A stretch of 64,000 bases of DNA from Hormiphora californensis (lineage: Eukaryota; Ctenophora; Tentaculata; Cydippida; Pleurobrachiidae): assembly GCA_020137815.1 (NCBI GenBank), contig CM035350.1:3702037-3766036 (forward strand), given 5' to 3'. Of the stretch, positions 36,601 through 49,738 are shown one piece after another. Numbering within the stretch: the first letter of the stretch is position 1; each line of letters opens with the position of its first letter. A model generated the notes under the pieces. That model was given only the letters and a program-made list of their open reading frames with translations, made no database searches and was not told the DNA's origin. The position numbers were made by a program, and so were the translations under genes.

Positions 36601-37968
36601 ACTCTCCTCTACGGCTTTCTTCTTCTTCCCCTTTCCCTCCTTGTACTTGAAATCTATTTCCTTCTCGTAGACACCTCCCCTCTCGGGTACATCTCCCGGG
36701 GAGGATGCACGGTGCTCCATAACAGTCATCAGCCAGCTTCCACCCTCACCTGATCCTGATTTACAGCTTTCATCACTCTCGGGAGAGCTCTCAAACTCAC
36801 TTCCACTGGTGAACTTTTCCCGCTTGATTATGATCCCCGAAGGAAGGACAATCTCACTGTCACTGGAGGAGCTGTCCGCTAGGGTACTGTTGCTCTCGCT
36901 GCTCAGGTGGTCATCATCTGACTCGTTTGCTGCTTTGACCGGTCTCACAATCTGGACCCTTGCCAGCGGAGGAGGGTCATCGACACTGCTGTCAGACTTC
37001 TCTCTGCTCCTATCAACTGCAGTACTAGGGTGGCTTTTCACTGATGAGCTCGAGCTGTAGGCTGACGATTTGAAACTCTCCTGGCTTGAATAGTGACTGT
37101 TGTTTTTCTTCAAGTTGTAAATGACAGATTCATTCTCGGTGGAGTAATCGCTATCATTGGAAGAGTACTGTCTCCTAGTTCGCTGTGAGCCACCATCATT
37201 AGTTTTGGACTCGGAGGTGGTGGTCAAGGCCCCAGCTCCCTCGGACACATCCGAGGAGGTGGAGGTGTCGAGGGAGTAATCGACAAGTCGCTCCCCGCCC
37301 AGACTGCCAGTCCCTGAGGATAGGGACGCGTCTGATAGGCTGTGGAGGAGATTGCCGCTGCTGTCTCCAGATGTAAGCGAGGACTCAGAGTCACTCCGAA
37401 CAAGGTTTACTAGCTCTACGGAGGGGACAACCTTCCGTTTAACCTGGTCAAGAAAACGAACACGTTTGTTAAAGGAATTGCTACGAGAGTGCGGCACACT
37501 AGACGATGTAGTATTCTGATAAGTCTCCAGGTAACCAGATGTGTAGGGTCTGTCTGTACTGATTGAATGTCTTAATATCGATTTCCTGGTTAAATTGGCA
37601 CCGCTTGTTTGTGTTGTTTTCATAGGAATTACCGCCTGTACCGCACTCTCGACGGACCCATGGCGTCTGGGAGTGGTGGAAGGTGGTCCGCGGAGGACAC
37701 GTCGAGCTCTATTCCGGGTTCCCACAGGTGAGGCTGAAGAGTGTCTTTTTGGGTTGTTGTTTGCCGCTTTTAGTGCCTGGCTGACAGCGTACTGTCCATG
37801 GGTGGGGCGGTACTGGGGGTTTTGTACAGCCACCTCATCTACCGAAGGGTCAAAGGCTCTGGTCCCACCACGGGATTTCCGTGTTGGGTCGGAGCGAGGT
37901 TTCCTTTGATCACCATCATACGAGCCCGGATAGAGGTCATGTGTGTCAGGGTGTAGCATCCCTGACAT
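33695..37968 (-). CDS. Large disordered Ser/Asp/Glu-rich protein with PP1-docking motifs
   Basis: Not assigned to a family. The ATG at 37968 opens a 938-codon frame to 35152. A second frame with the same composition runs from about 35180 to 33765. A third, short frame carries an acidic end (DNENQDEDNLVDYD) stopping at 33695. They are probably one protein, but the joins are unresolved, one at a 12-bp tandem repeat near 35210-35270. Residues 130-133 read SILR and residues 169-172 RVRF, in the order and spacing of a SILK plus RVxF pair that docks protein phosphatase 1. The rest is low-complexity with many SDSES/SSSDSE blocks suited to casein-kinase phosphorylation. No folded domain is evident. 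Inference: a PP1-regulatory scaffold. Confidence 0.65.
35205..35272. repeat. 12-bp tandem repeat at a frame junction
   Basis: About six copies of GGAGATTTGGCA. On the minus strand one frame reads repeated KSPA, another repeated NLLP. Confidence 0.8.
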
Positions 37969-40683
37969 TTATCATACTACCTAGATAGGGAACATAGGTT
38001 ATATTGTTTGTGTTATATCTCTTAAAAATACTTTTTGAGTAACAAAAATACAACATCATGAACTTGAAAAGTAGTCCTGTTCAACCATAGCAAGTGGTTA
38101 TGCAACATAAGGAATATTATATGTTGGCCGATCGTATACCCAATTGCAAAGGGTGTGTGGGTTTTATACACAGTATAATTTATGAAACTATTATCAATCA
38201 TTAAACGGGATATCATTTATAACGGAGCTAAAGAGCTGAGAGCAATGCAGTAATAATGACAATATGACTGACTTACAATTATTGCTCTCACTGCATAATT
38301 TATACACTGTTTAGCTGTCAGCCCAGAGGTGGATCAATTGCAAATTACGTAATTCAAGTTAAAACGAGGGTAGGCTATCATGCTAGACTATTATATCTGG
38401 TCAGACTGTGCACTGTACTTAGTCAAACTACAAAGGGTTCCCTTTCAAAGGAACGTTAAAATGGTAGTATACTACCTAGAACTATAGTTCTTGGGCGTCA
38501 ACCTCATTGAGGGATGGGAGCGTCAGACTCTCAGAGTCTGTGTGAGTCAAATAGTTTCTCAGTATGGTGTTATATAGACAATTATACCGACCCTTGCACT
38601 ACTATCATAATAGCACCACACTGAGACCTCTATGTGAAAAAAAGAGATCAAAAAGAGAAAAGAAAGCCTATACAACAATCCAGGTTGTGTGTCTGTGCAA
38701 AGCCGGATTCAGAGTGGATCTCATGTTTCAGGGCAATCATCTGAAATGATGGTAGTTTAGTAAATGAGACTTTGATGACGTCATATATCAATATTATGAC
38801 GTAACAAGTTCAGAGAAGATCCTAATATATAAGTGTTCAGCAGTCAAAACAGTGTATATATGAAACTTTTTGATTGTGTGTAGGATTGTGTAATCATGTC
38901 GGGAGAAATGTCGTGTACGATGTAAGCTCTTATAGGATACAGACAGATGGATTGAAACTACAAACATGCTATCTTAATGGGTTAGTGTAGTATTTAGAGG
39001 ACGAGGACACATCTTTGATAATGTATAACATAAAGAGTACAGACAAGCTTCGGTTTACGAGACTCTTCTGGGCACTGACGATTTTTGAGAATCAAAACGG
39101 GGTCTGGCGCCGACAGACAGTCAGGGCAAGAATTTTTTTCTGGAATGTCCAAATTTGGGGAAAATTCATCCCTACGGTAAATGTTAATTAAGGTTCCGGT
39201 AAATTGGGGTTCCGGTGTATCGAATTCCGGTACGGGAAAATTAAAACTGAATGCCCTATCAAAATGAAACTATGAAAGATACTTATACTTAATTAGTATT
39301 TAGTATAAGTATGTCTAGTTTTTAACGTATTATTGATTACCCCCCCCCCCCCCCTAACCCCGAAAGTGGTTACGAAGGTACCCCTCCCTTGCCAGCGCGT
39401 GAAGGTCGATAGGGGTTAAGGATATTTCGTAACCAACCCCAAAGTAGGTTAGCTAATACTGTTATTGTATAACAACCAGTGATCACATTTATTCATTGAT
39501 TTATTCTTATGAATCATGTTGGTATAAAGAACCAAATATACTTTTTTGTGGAATTATTATGGACGTCACAACCTCACATGTTTATCGGTGTCCGTTGACC
39601 TCTGTCAGCGTCATGCTGACATGCTTATCGTATTATAACAGTTCGCGTGACTCACTCGTTGTTATAGAAACCAATTCTAAATCCCAAAACTTACCATTTA
39701 TTCAGATTTCAGACTTTGTCAAACATATTGTCTTGTTTAGCTGGTGTATCATCTCAATATTACCTTTGTAACAAGATCCTGTAGGTAGCTTCAACCGTGC
39801 ACTCACAGGAGCATTTAATAGAATCCAATCCAGTATTGCAGTATGTTTGTTTGCCACAGTTTTCGTCATTCATTTCTCTTTCACTACCTCCCAACTGTCT
39901 CTCTCTCTCTCTCTCTCCCTCTCTCTGATGGATTATGTTTTAAAATATATCAATCTGCGTCATTCTGTTAAATTTATCTCAATCGAAACCTAGGTTTTCA
40001 GAATCATATTTCAATCCTAGTTTTAGCCTTTGGTAACTTTACCAATGTAGCCAGTACTCCATTGTTGAGTACAACAAGTAATCCGTACAAACATACAAGT
40101 ATTAAATCCGTCCTGTTTTATGAAACAGTCCATAAGGTGAGGATTGAGGCACCGTGTTAAGTTACGAGTTATAACTGTGCAACAACGTTGGTGTGTTTTT
40201 GTTATCTCTCGTGGCGGGTACCCAAGTTTGGGGATTGGTAATTTGATTTCAAGACAATTAAGATACGCAGCTTTTTAGTATGGTCAAAACTCAAAGGGTC
40301 CCCCTGGTATGATAATGCCTAGAAGTCATATTATATGTTACCTTCTAACAGTCTTTCACTCTTTCGTCTTGTTATTTGGCATGTTCTTACTTCGCCATTC
40401 AAATGCAATCTCAGCTTCTTTTCTATTGCTCTTATCTAGCCCAACATCACGCGGTAGCAGCTCCTCCTCCTCCCCCAGGGAGCTGGTTCGAAATGCAGCC
40501 TATCAGTAAACGGATATTATTACGACGCCAGCACAGATTTGTATATGAGTTGAATATATATAAAAAGAGCCACACAAATTTCAGTTTTACTTTCTCTAGC
40601 CTTGTTTTACTTTTGACGGTTTATTGTACAACTAATCGAAGCTACTTTTGAATCAATTTTAGTGTGAACAGTGAAACAGAAAG
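37969..40683. other. Spacer without recognised genes
   Basis: AT-rich, with a C-run at 39341-39354 and a short CT microsatellite at 39899-39930. It contains the upstream regions of the disordered-protein gene (minus) and the first transporter (plus). I see no exon I can support. Confidence 0.5.
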
Positions 40684-43600
40684 ATGGGATTTAGTGTTGA
40701 CACTGTTGAGGAGGTGGAGGTGAAGAGAAGAAAGGTCCATAGGATATTTGGATATCCAATCACAATTCCTTTTATTATCTCAAATGAATTCTGTGAACGG
40801 TTCTCCTACTATGGGATGCGAAGTAAGTAATTTTTCAGCAAAGAAGTAACATTAGTGAAAAATACTCAATTAGTATTGAGAATTGAAACATGTGTAACTC
40901 TTATTGTTATCCTCACAGCGATCCTCACGATATATTTTGTGGAAAAGATTGGGATGACAGATACAGAGGCTACAAATTGGTTCCACGAATACGCCATGTT
41001 GTGCTACGCTACTCCACTCATTGGTGCCCTAATTGCTGACATCTTCATTGGAAAATTCCTGTAATTATTACACCTACTAATTAGTATTTCGTAACATTTT
41101 CAATGAAGAATATAGTACATGGTTCATGAAGTTTTGCCTAATGTGCTAATGAAAACCTCTCAGGACAATCCTCGGTCTATCGATGGTTTATATTTTGGGC
41201 AACCTTCTGATGTCTATATCCTCTGTCGGGAAGTATCCGTTCTTCCAAGCAAACGCTACGACTACGGAAATAGAAGGCATCACGTACGACGACTTTACGC
41301 CTAAGCTCTGGGGACCGATTGTGGCGCTGCATCTTATTGCCCTTGGGACTGGCGGAATTAAACCCTGTGTTTCCAGTTTTGGTGGTGATCAGTTCCAACC
41401 GTCAGAGGTAGGGGTTTCATCAAAGTACATACAGTCGAACCCCGATTTAGGGGCCCCCGATTTAGTGGCACCCCGATTTAGGGACAGGATTTTTTTCCCC
41501 CGATATAGGAAATTAACATTATTTGACCCCGATTTAGTGGACACCCCGATTTAGTGGACAAGAGCCTTTCCCCCGAGGGTGTCCCTAAATCGGGGTCCGA
41601 CTGTAGTTTGGAAATGGGTAATAGTTGTTTTTCAAGTCTCGATAGTCGATAGGTACCCTTGTTTTCCCTCAGACAGGTCGGATGCAAAGATATTTCTCCA
41701 TGTTCTACTTCTCCGTTAACGCAGGCAGTATGGTGGCCACCCTCCTCACCCCCGAACTAAGAAGTGAGTGAAGTCCCACCCCTCCCCCACAATCACCATG
41801 TCTGTTAACTATACCCCGAAACTAAAGCCAGACATGGAACCTATAAGAAGGCCAGAAGCACCCACTTTCCAATTGTTGAGTCTTACCCCTTACTCAACTG
41901 CACTTTCCTGCAGTGATGGGATGCATGGGAGAGGAAACTTGTTACCCCATGGCATTTGGGGTTCCTGCGGCATTCATGTTGGTTGCTGTCGTTGCCTTTG
42001 TTACCGCGGGCATGTGGTACGCTAAGGTGCCTCCCCAGGGAAACCCCATTGTCGATGTCTCCAAAGTCACATGGGTAAGTTCTCACCCGGTCGATAACTC
42101 GATATTTATTTTCATAACTCGATAATAAACCACATGTGAGACATGTTGTGAAGATGTAATGTTATGACATGACTTCATTTGTTTCAGTCCATGTTCTTCG
42201 GAAGTGAAGATCCCGTTGAAAAGTTTGGGGTAAGTGAAACATAATAGTCTGGTTTTTAAAATGAGAAAAATACAATCTCTATGTACCCGCTGTGTTTGAT
42301 AAACAGTTACTTCTCCTCATCTGTGAGACATTGTTGAGTAAGGGGGAAGAGTGAGTGAGACATGTGATGAAAAATCGATTTGACCTTGCAGGAAAAGAAG
42401 TACAAGGAGACACGACAGTTGTGGCGTGTGTTGGCGGTGTTCATTCCCCTGCCGTTTTTCTGGGCCCTGTTTGATCAGCAAAGCAGCCGATGGGTCCTTC
42501 AGGCTCGAGTGATGAATGGAAATCTCACTTTAGGAGGAGATACTGTAAGTTATGACCCACGGGAGAGTAATCAGCAAGAAACTTGAATTTAATTGCACAG
42601 ATAGTTTATAAAAATTGTTTCAGTTTGAGATCAAGCCTGACCAGATGCAAGCCCTGAACCCCATCTTTATCCTGGCCCTAATCCCTGTTTTCGAGGGAGC
42701 CGTCTACCCTATAATGAAGAAGATCGGCCTACCGACAAGGTTACTCTCGGGGTGATGTTTTTTACATTATTGGGACGAAAACTTGATCAACTCAACACTA
42801 AGCTTCTTATATATTTCAGTGCGACATTCCGAATAATCCTGGGGATGACCATAACATCATGCTCCTTCATAATCTGTGGTTTCCTACAAATTGCCATGGA
42901 GGTACGTCCATGAAAGTCTTTCATCATGGCATAACACTACGAGTCTGTGTGTGATCGTCGCTTGACACTGTATCCGTACTCCGGAATAGTTCAAGTCTGT
43001 GTGTGATTGTGTTGTAGTAGTAGTAGCTGTGGACCTTTCATCGAAGCGTATAATAACTTCGCTCCCTGCTGTTACTGTAATCCCATTACGAAAGGGCTTG
43101 TTTGCCTTGCTCGATCCTCTCTCACGGCAAATATTGTAAAAGAGGGTAAGAACATGAACATAACAAGCGTATGTACTCCGTCAGGGTAAGGCGAGTAGTT
43201 TCAACGAGGCCCATGGGACTAACTTTACCGTACACAACCTTCCGAACCAACATCAAATACACGTGCTAGCACAAGTACCCATGATATTCGTGATCACCTG
43301 CGGGGAGATCTTGACTTCTATTACTGTGCTGGAGTTTGCATACTCTTACGTGAGTGGTCGAATTTAAAAACTTAAGAAATTACTGATTGGGTGTCTATAA
43401 CATGAAAATTACCTAGGTAGGTACCCCGCCCCTCCCATATAACATCCCGTTGCCTCCAGGCCCCTCCTTCAATGAAGTCTGTTTGCCAATCATTGTCTCT
43501 GTTGACAACAGCCTTTGGAAACCTCGTAGTCATTATCTTCAACAAAGTCACCGAAAAGGAGGTAACTCAATCTGTTTTGCAGCACGTTGTGCAGAAACAA

Positions 43601-43817
43601 ACAAATAAAAATTAGATTTCCCAGCCCTAATTACCGTATTCATCTTCCCCCGCAGACCTACCTATTCTTTATGTGGGCGATACTGGTTCTCCTGGCTGCC
43701 GTGTTGCAATGGGCTATCTGCAAGAAAATACAGGGACCTCTGGATGAGTACCGAGAAAAGGAGCTGGAATGTAAAAATGATGGAACAGAATTAAAGAATA
43801 AAGAAAGTGGAGTATGA
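40684..43817 (+). CDS. Proton-coupled oligopeptide transporter, PEPT/SLC15 type, copy 1
   Basis: Plasma-membrane H+-driven uptake of di- and tripeptides (POT/PTR2 family). Twelve exons, all in phase: 40684-40822, 40919-41060, 41164-41407, 41673-41763, 41914-42074, 42188-42229, 42392-42544, 42624-42739, 42820-42901, 43185-43349, 43460-43561, 43656-43817, coding 532 residues. Residues ~36-45 read [10 protein letters not shown], the ExxER proton-coupling motif of TM1. [17 protein letters not shown] and FYFSVNAGS are the PTR2 signatures, and FWALFDQQSSRW marks TM7. The extracellular loop between TM9 and TM10, ~200 residues in vertebrate PEPT1/2, is only about 30 here. The tail is short and charged. 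Its tandem partner at 44796 shares nearly all intron positions and phases. Substrate is inferred from family. Confidence 0.93.
41430..41606. mobile_element. Tc1/pogo-like MITE in transporter intron
   Basis: Ends CAGTCGAACCCCGATTTAGG and near complement, flanked by TA, with the CCCCGATTTAG motif repeated inside. It lies in intron 3 of the first SLC15 gene. A related fragment (GGACCCCGATTTACCGG) is at about 53955. Confidence 0.75.
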
Positions 43818-44795
43818 TAAAGGACTGTTTAGGGACAAAATTATTTATAGAGCGAGAAAATTATTTTCATATCAAGTTGAGGGTTCGGGAAAACTCTCCT
43901 TACTAACTGAGAATTCAGACTTCCAGAGATACCAGATAGATCTGATAAACTTTCAGAGATGTTAGGAAAATCAAGTTCGTTATTTTGTTATCTCCAAACA
44001 TTTGAATTCGATTTTATTCGTGCGTAAAAAGATCATTTGTTTTTTATAACAGTCTCTCCCTCAAAGTGTCTGCTGGCGATGTATATCAACTTGACCCTTG
44101 TAAATATATCTCTGGCTGATGTCTTCCCCTCATTTTCAGCTAATTCGATCATCACCACCACCACCATAACGGCCCCTGGATTTAACTCATGTTGAGAGTG
44201 CTACTGGATCATCAGCGTATTGAGTTTCAAATTTACAATTTTCCGATTGTTTTCCGCACATACCCTTGTGGCCCTTTCCCTCTTAAATAATCGCCTTTGT
44301 TTCTGTGAGGAATCGTGAGGAGGAATTTGTTTACAATGAGTAGAAAGTGTTCAATCCAGGTAACACTCATATTACCCGCCATATTACCCGTCATTTAATA
44401 TTGATTCTATATATAAATCTGCAATATGTAATCTTATTTGGTTAAGGCAGATGATTCATCAAATTGTTTCATATTTCAGTACTGACACAACAATTCCATC
44501 CCCTTATTGATATATAATGATCTCCCCACCTGCTCTATTATAACAACTACTGATCACAATAATTGTGCACAACTGCAGTACAACACCCCACAACTCCCTG
44601 CTCTGTTATGATCACAACACTGTAACACCCCCACCACTCCCTGCTCTGTTTTGATCACAACACTGTAACACCCCCACCACTCCCTGCTCTGATTTTACCA
44701 CAATAGTACAACACCCCCACCACTAACGATCCCTAACAACATCCATATGTCTGCAGTTGGAGGAGTACGATGGAGCGAGAAGGAGATCATCAATC
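43818..44795. other. Spacer between the two transporter genes
   Basis: Contains a ~58-bp tandem repeat, about three copies at 44575-44725, built around CCACCACTCCCTGCTCTG and GATCACAACACTGTAACACC. The second gene's promoter should lie here. Nothing else recognised. Confidence 0.6.
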
Positions 44796-45517
44796 ATGGA
44801 GACCAAGGGACACGTTGGTAGGTGCAGTCATGTACAATGTACAATATATACAGTGTACAATGTACAATGTACACACTGACAAACTGAAGACATCCTGTCC
44901 TGACAGACAACTATATTATCTCAAGTTTCATGTATCTGAAGAGCTCAATGTAATGCTGCAGGTGTTTTCTTGACATAATAGTGTACGTGATGGAGCTTGT
45001 CCACTGATTATACCTTAAAAAGTATTGAGCCACAGAACCTGGATCTTTATTGTGCATAATAGTCCCATGCTTTTGTGCTGTGGTCACCGCGTGCTGGATT
45101 CATGTGTTTCAATGTTGGGATATTGTTCTCATGTGTTGAATATAGTCATCAGACCACGTCCTTTTTCAACCTGTCAGAGCATTGGGCTGACCCTATTCTC
45201 ATTTCTCATTTTTCAAGTGAAATATGATAGAACAGCTGTACACATTGCATCTTTGATCCATGTGGTGGTGGTATTTAGTAGCACATATTGTGTGGAACTA
45301 TTGTGTTCCACACACGTGTGTAACTCATGGTAGAGGAGGAGGTGTGCTATTATATTGATGATGATTATGCCTCAATTGATATATTTATAATGATTATGCC
45401 TCAACTGTGAATGTAAGAATCTTCTTCCCATTTTTCTCTCTCTTATATCTTTCTCTCTCCGTCCCTCTCTGTCTTCCTTTTTCCCTTCCTATCTTTCTCT
45501 CTTTCTCTCTCTTTCTC

Positions 45518-45582
<65 letters not shown>

Positions 45583-48500
45583 TCTTCCATCTCTTCCCTT
45601 TGTACATTAAATAGGATGTGCTATTTGTACATGTTGAACAGTTGAGCTTTCCGTGGCAGTATAATATATAATGTTAGCTGTAGTGCCTTGAGGATGTATA
45701 TAAGAGAAGTCTCTTGCTGTGTTGTGAAATGTACACTCTTAGATGATGTGAAAGAGCTTCTTTGTGGTAGAATTGTTCAATTCATCTTGATTCTAGGCTT
45801 GAATTGTAACTCTTGTCTGACTACTGCAGATCCAGGGCGTGTGTATGTTATATACGGGGCAGGGAAATGTAAGCATACCCCGTGGGTCGTGGGTGCCCTT
45901 CCCCTCAATATTCAGATACACACAGCACCGGTGTGTTGTGTTGTCCTGTGCTGTGTGGTATTGTTCTCATCTTTGTTTTAGTTCCAATCGTGATGTACTC
46001 GATAATATGGCGTAGTGAAATCAATGAATGACGCTGAAAGCCCGGTATCAGGCCCTCCGGTCCTCTCCTGACTGTGATGTTGAGCAGCTGATCGATGGTG
46101 ATCTCACTCACCATGCCTCATCCGGCAGTCCCTATCAGGATTTCCTCAGTTCGGGTAGACCACTCCTTGTCATTACACCAATTATCAGTGACATCGGACC
46201 GACAGGCATGCATTCAGCATAGTTACTCACTTATTTATTTATTTTTTTTCGTTGACAGACATATATTGAGACATGAGTAAACTATCTAACATGATCAATT
46301 AAACAGCTCTCTCTTCCTATATATCTAACCTCTATCCCTTACACAGTTCCAACTGAGATACACGATGTGAGTGGAGATAATGTGGCTAAGAAGCAGAAGG
46401 TACCCCGTGTGTTCGGCTACCCCGTATCCATCCCCTTCATCATAGCCAATGAGTTCTGTGAACGCTTCTCCTACTATGGAATGATGGGTGAGAAACAAAA
46501 CCGTAGTTGTTTTTCTAGAAAGTATACAACTTCCAATTGTTTACTTAAACCTGACAAGTGTTTTCCTTGAAACACGTGTATGTAACATACCCCGAATCAG
46601 CGATTCTGTTTATCTATCTGAAGGACAAGTTACAGCTTGGCGAAGACACCGCTTCCCTGTGGTACCATGAATTCCAGGCTCTCTGCTATCTAACCCCAAT
46701 TCTGGGTGCCCTTGTTGCAGACATTCTACTGGGAAAATTCAGGTGAATTACTGGAACCGGAAATAGCTCTCTCTCAAGTTAAATCTGAATTTTACCATGC
46801 GACTACTAGAACAAAGTTCACCACTTTAAACAAAAAATTCCCACAATTTGCTACTGTATAACTTACTATAATCTCATGCTATTACTACCTACAGGACGAT
46901 ACTGATATTCTCAATCATCTATCTAATCGGGAACATGACTGTCGCTCTGACTTCAATCGGGAAAATTGATATTTTCCAAGCCAAGGAGTCGATAATAACT
47001 GGAGAAGTGGATGGGAAAGAAGAGACATGGATGGATTACACTCCTGCGCTCTGGGGACCACTCATAGGCCTTCATTTGATCGCTCTGGGCACTGGGGGCA
47101 TCAAACCGTGTGTGTCTAGCTTCGGTGGTGATCAATTCAAAAAGACTGAGGTAGATAAGGAAATAGATAAACAACGCATGTGGATTCAAAACGTCTGATA
47201 TGATTTCTGAATATCGTACATTAATTAATTCCATTGTACTATCTCTGAATCCATTATATGTGTACTACCTTTGAATCATCTTCCAGACTGATAAGATCCA
47301 AAAGTATTTCTCCATGTTCTACGCGTCAATCAACGCTGGCAGCCTCATCTCAACTGCAATCAGTCCGGAACTCAGAAGTAAGAAAACAGTCACAGAAAAC
47401 TAATTTCCTGGTCCTTTTACAATCTGAACATCCCATTCTCTCTCTCGTGTGTAACTTATACTCATGTTTATCTCACTGCAGATATAATCCTTCATTGCAG
47501 GTCTCGGTTGTTTTGGAGAGCACTCATGTTTCCCCGCAGCCTTCGTTATTCCCGGTGGAACACTGCTCTTTGCCATCATTGCATTCCTCCTGGCTAGCAA
47601 GTGGTACATCATTGTTCCTCCCCTTGGTAATCCCCTGGTAGATGCCACCAAGGTCACCTTTGTAAGTGCATGAGTGGTCCGGTTAGGTAATTCGATACTT
47701 GTATGATCTATCATCAGCTGAGAGCTTGATTCAAGTTTCATAATATGCCATAATCTCACAGGGACTAATAACTTCAAATAGTGAAGAGTGCGAGAAACGA
47801 TACGGGGTGAGTAACCATTGATCATATTATTAGGAATACCAAATCACTCTCGAATAGTAGCTTCTAAACCCCGGCCCCTCTTCAAACTATTGGTTGACAC
47901 ATGCAATTACAGGCTGGTAAGGTAGCAGACACAAAACAGCTGCTCCGGGTGTGCACCATCTTTATTCCATTCATCTTTTTCTGGGCTCTCTTCCAGCAAC
48001 AAAGCAGTACATGGATTGTTCAGCTGTCAGCAATGAACGGAATGATTGTAAGTCCGTGACTTTTATAAGTGGTTCACGTGCTGTACCTTGCCTAGCTAAA
48101 CTCTGTTTCGTGCGCCCCGCCCGAGGAGGGTTAGAACATAACAAGCTGTACCTTGAGTCGTTAAATACTGACTACTAACGAGTATCTGGTTGAGCTGATC
48201 AGAACTCAGTGTGCTGTCATGGGAAGGTGGTACGCGTAACAGTCAAATCACTCACAACACCTACGATGTTTGCGTATAATTGTTCCCTGATATACCCCTC
48301 TCTCGTTTCCAGGGTAGTTTTGAATTGAAACCTGACCAGATGCAGATATTTAACCCACTCTACATCTTGCTGCTCATCCCAGCTTTTGAATACGGTGTTT
48401 ACCCCCTCATGAAGCGGATCGGAATTCCTACAACGTATGTGTTATTTTAACCAAAGAGATGAGACGAACGATTATATTTTAAAAATGGCAGGTTTTGACA

Positions 48501-49738
48501 CATGTATGTGTCTCTTCATTAGGCAGGTTTTGACACATGTCTCCCCATTAGGCCGTTAGCCCGAATGGTGACTGGCATGGTGTTTACCTCTTTGTCCTTC
48601 GTCATGGCAGCCATCCTTCAAATTGTAATTGAGGTAGGTAATATACTCACATTGAGCAAGCTCAATTTAGCTATTTTCCGGCTGGGTATTATAGGGCTGA
48701 GGTACTCTACTAAAGATATTGAGGTAGGTAACAGCTATTAGATAGGGTTGTGCAGCAGACACGTTATTATTGAGGTTCGTAATGATATATAGGGCACTGG
48801 GATCATTGGTAGGTAAGCTCCTACATATGAAATTTTGTCCTGACAATATATCCAAGACTTTGGAAGTCAACAAATAGATGTAGGTAGCAACAAAGATGAC
48901 ACAATCCTTCTCACTCTCAGGGAAAACTGGACGAGTACAATGTTCAGCATGATACCAGCTATAGTTTCTCGGAGCTGCAAAATGAAACCTTCACCTTTCT
49001 CCGGGAGAACCAGATCCACCGATTGGCCATGATACCCCAGATATTCATTCTGACGTGTGGGGAGATCATGTGCTCAATTACCGCCCTGGAGTTCGCTTAT
49101 GCTTATGTAAGTCCTGTCAGAGCATTGGCCTGACAAGTGACCCTATTCTCATTTCTTCTCGGAACGCACGAGAACTGTGGTCAGAGCATTGGCCTGACAG
49201 CGTAAGCCAGACAATTATATCTCCGTGTTCCTTTTTTTAAGTATCCTGTAACTTATCTAATAGTAGTAATTTTACAGGCTCCCGAGTCAATGAAATCTGT
49301 GTGCCAGTCTCTTCTGCTGCTTTCGAACAGTTTTGGAAATGTTCTTGTCATAATTTTCAAGAAAGTCACCGATAATTACGTAAGAAATAGTTAAATAGTA
49401 GATCAAAATATCAAATGCCTCTATTGTGGTTCAGAGAAACCGCGGTCCCTTACCCATATATATTATAACTGCTTTTGAGACTCTGACCATCTCGATCTAA
49501 CACAATTAATACCCTCTCCTAGGTGATCATGTTCTTCATGTGGGCCGGTCTCCAGATGTTTGGCGTGATACTAATCATTATAATCCTCCGGGTAATGCAA
49601 GGACCCTTAGAAGAGTTCAAGGAAGCGGCCGCGGCAGCAAATAATTCTCAGAATCTCAATATGGAGGATATTGAGTTGGAAGGGAAGAATAATGGAGATC
49701 AGTCCCCTCCTCCCGCATATGATACTGTCAACGAGTAG
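44796..49738 (+). CDS. Proton-coupled oligopeptide transporter, PEPT/SLC15 type, copy 2
   Basis: Tandem paralogue of the gene at 40684. Thirteen exons in phase: 44796-44817 (ATG), 46347-46487, 46601-46742, 46895-47150, 47287-47377, 47501-47661, 47762-47806, 47913-48047, 48313-48434, 48552-48633, 48921-49106, 49278-49379, 49523-49738, coding 566 residues. The 22-base first exon is inferred because it gives an ATG with the required phase 1 join. ExxER ([10 protein letters not shown]), [17 protein letters not shown] and FYASINAGS are intact. TM7 reads [12 protein letters not shown] where copy 1 has FWALFDQQSSRW, a D-to-Q and R-to-T change. The TM9-TM10 loop is short, about 45 residues. The tail ends with PPPAYDTV, a PPxY motif of the kind bound by Nedd4-type ligase WW domains and absent from copy 1. 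Confidence 0.92.
45407..45600. repeat. CT microsatellite in intron 1 of transporter 2
   Basis: Dense CT repeat, nearly pure from about 45520 to 45580. Confidence 0.85.
49113..49201. repeat. Dispersed short repeat (GTCAGAGCATTGG family)
   Basis: Starts and ends with GTCAGAGCATTGGCCTGACA as direct copies around CCCTATTCTCATTTCTTCTC. It sits in an intron of transporter copy 2. Half copies occur at about 45171 and 58725. Confidence 0.65.
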
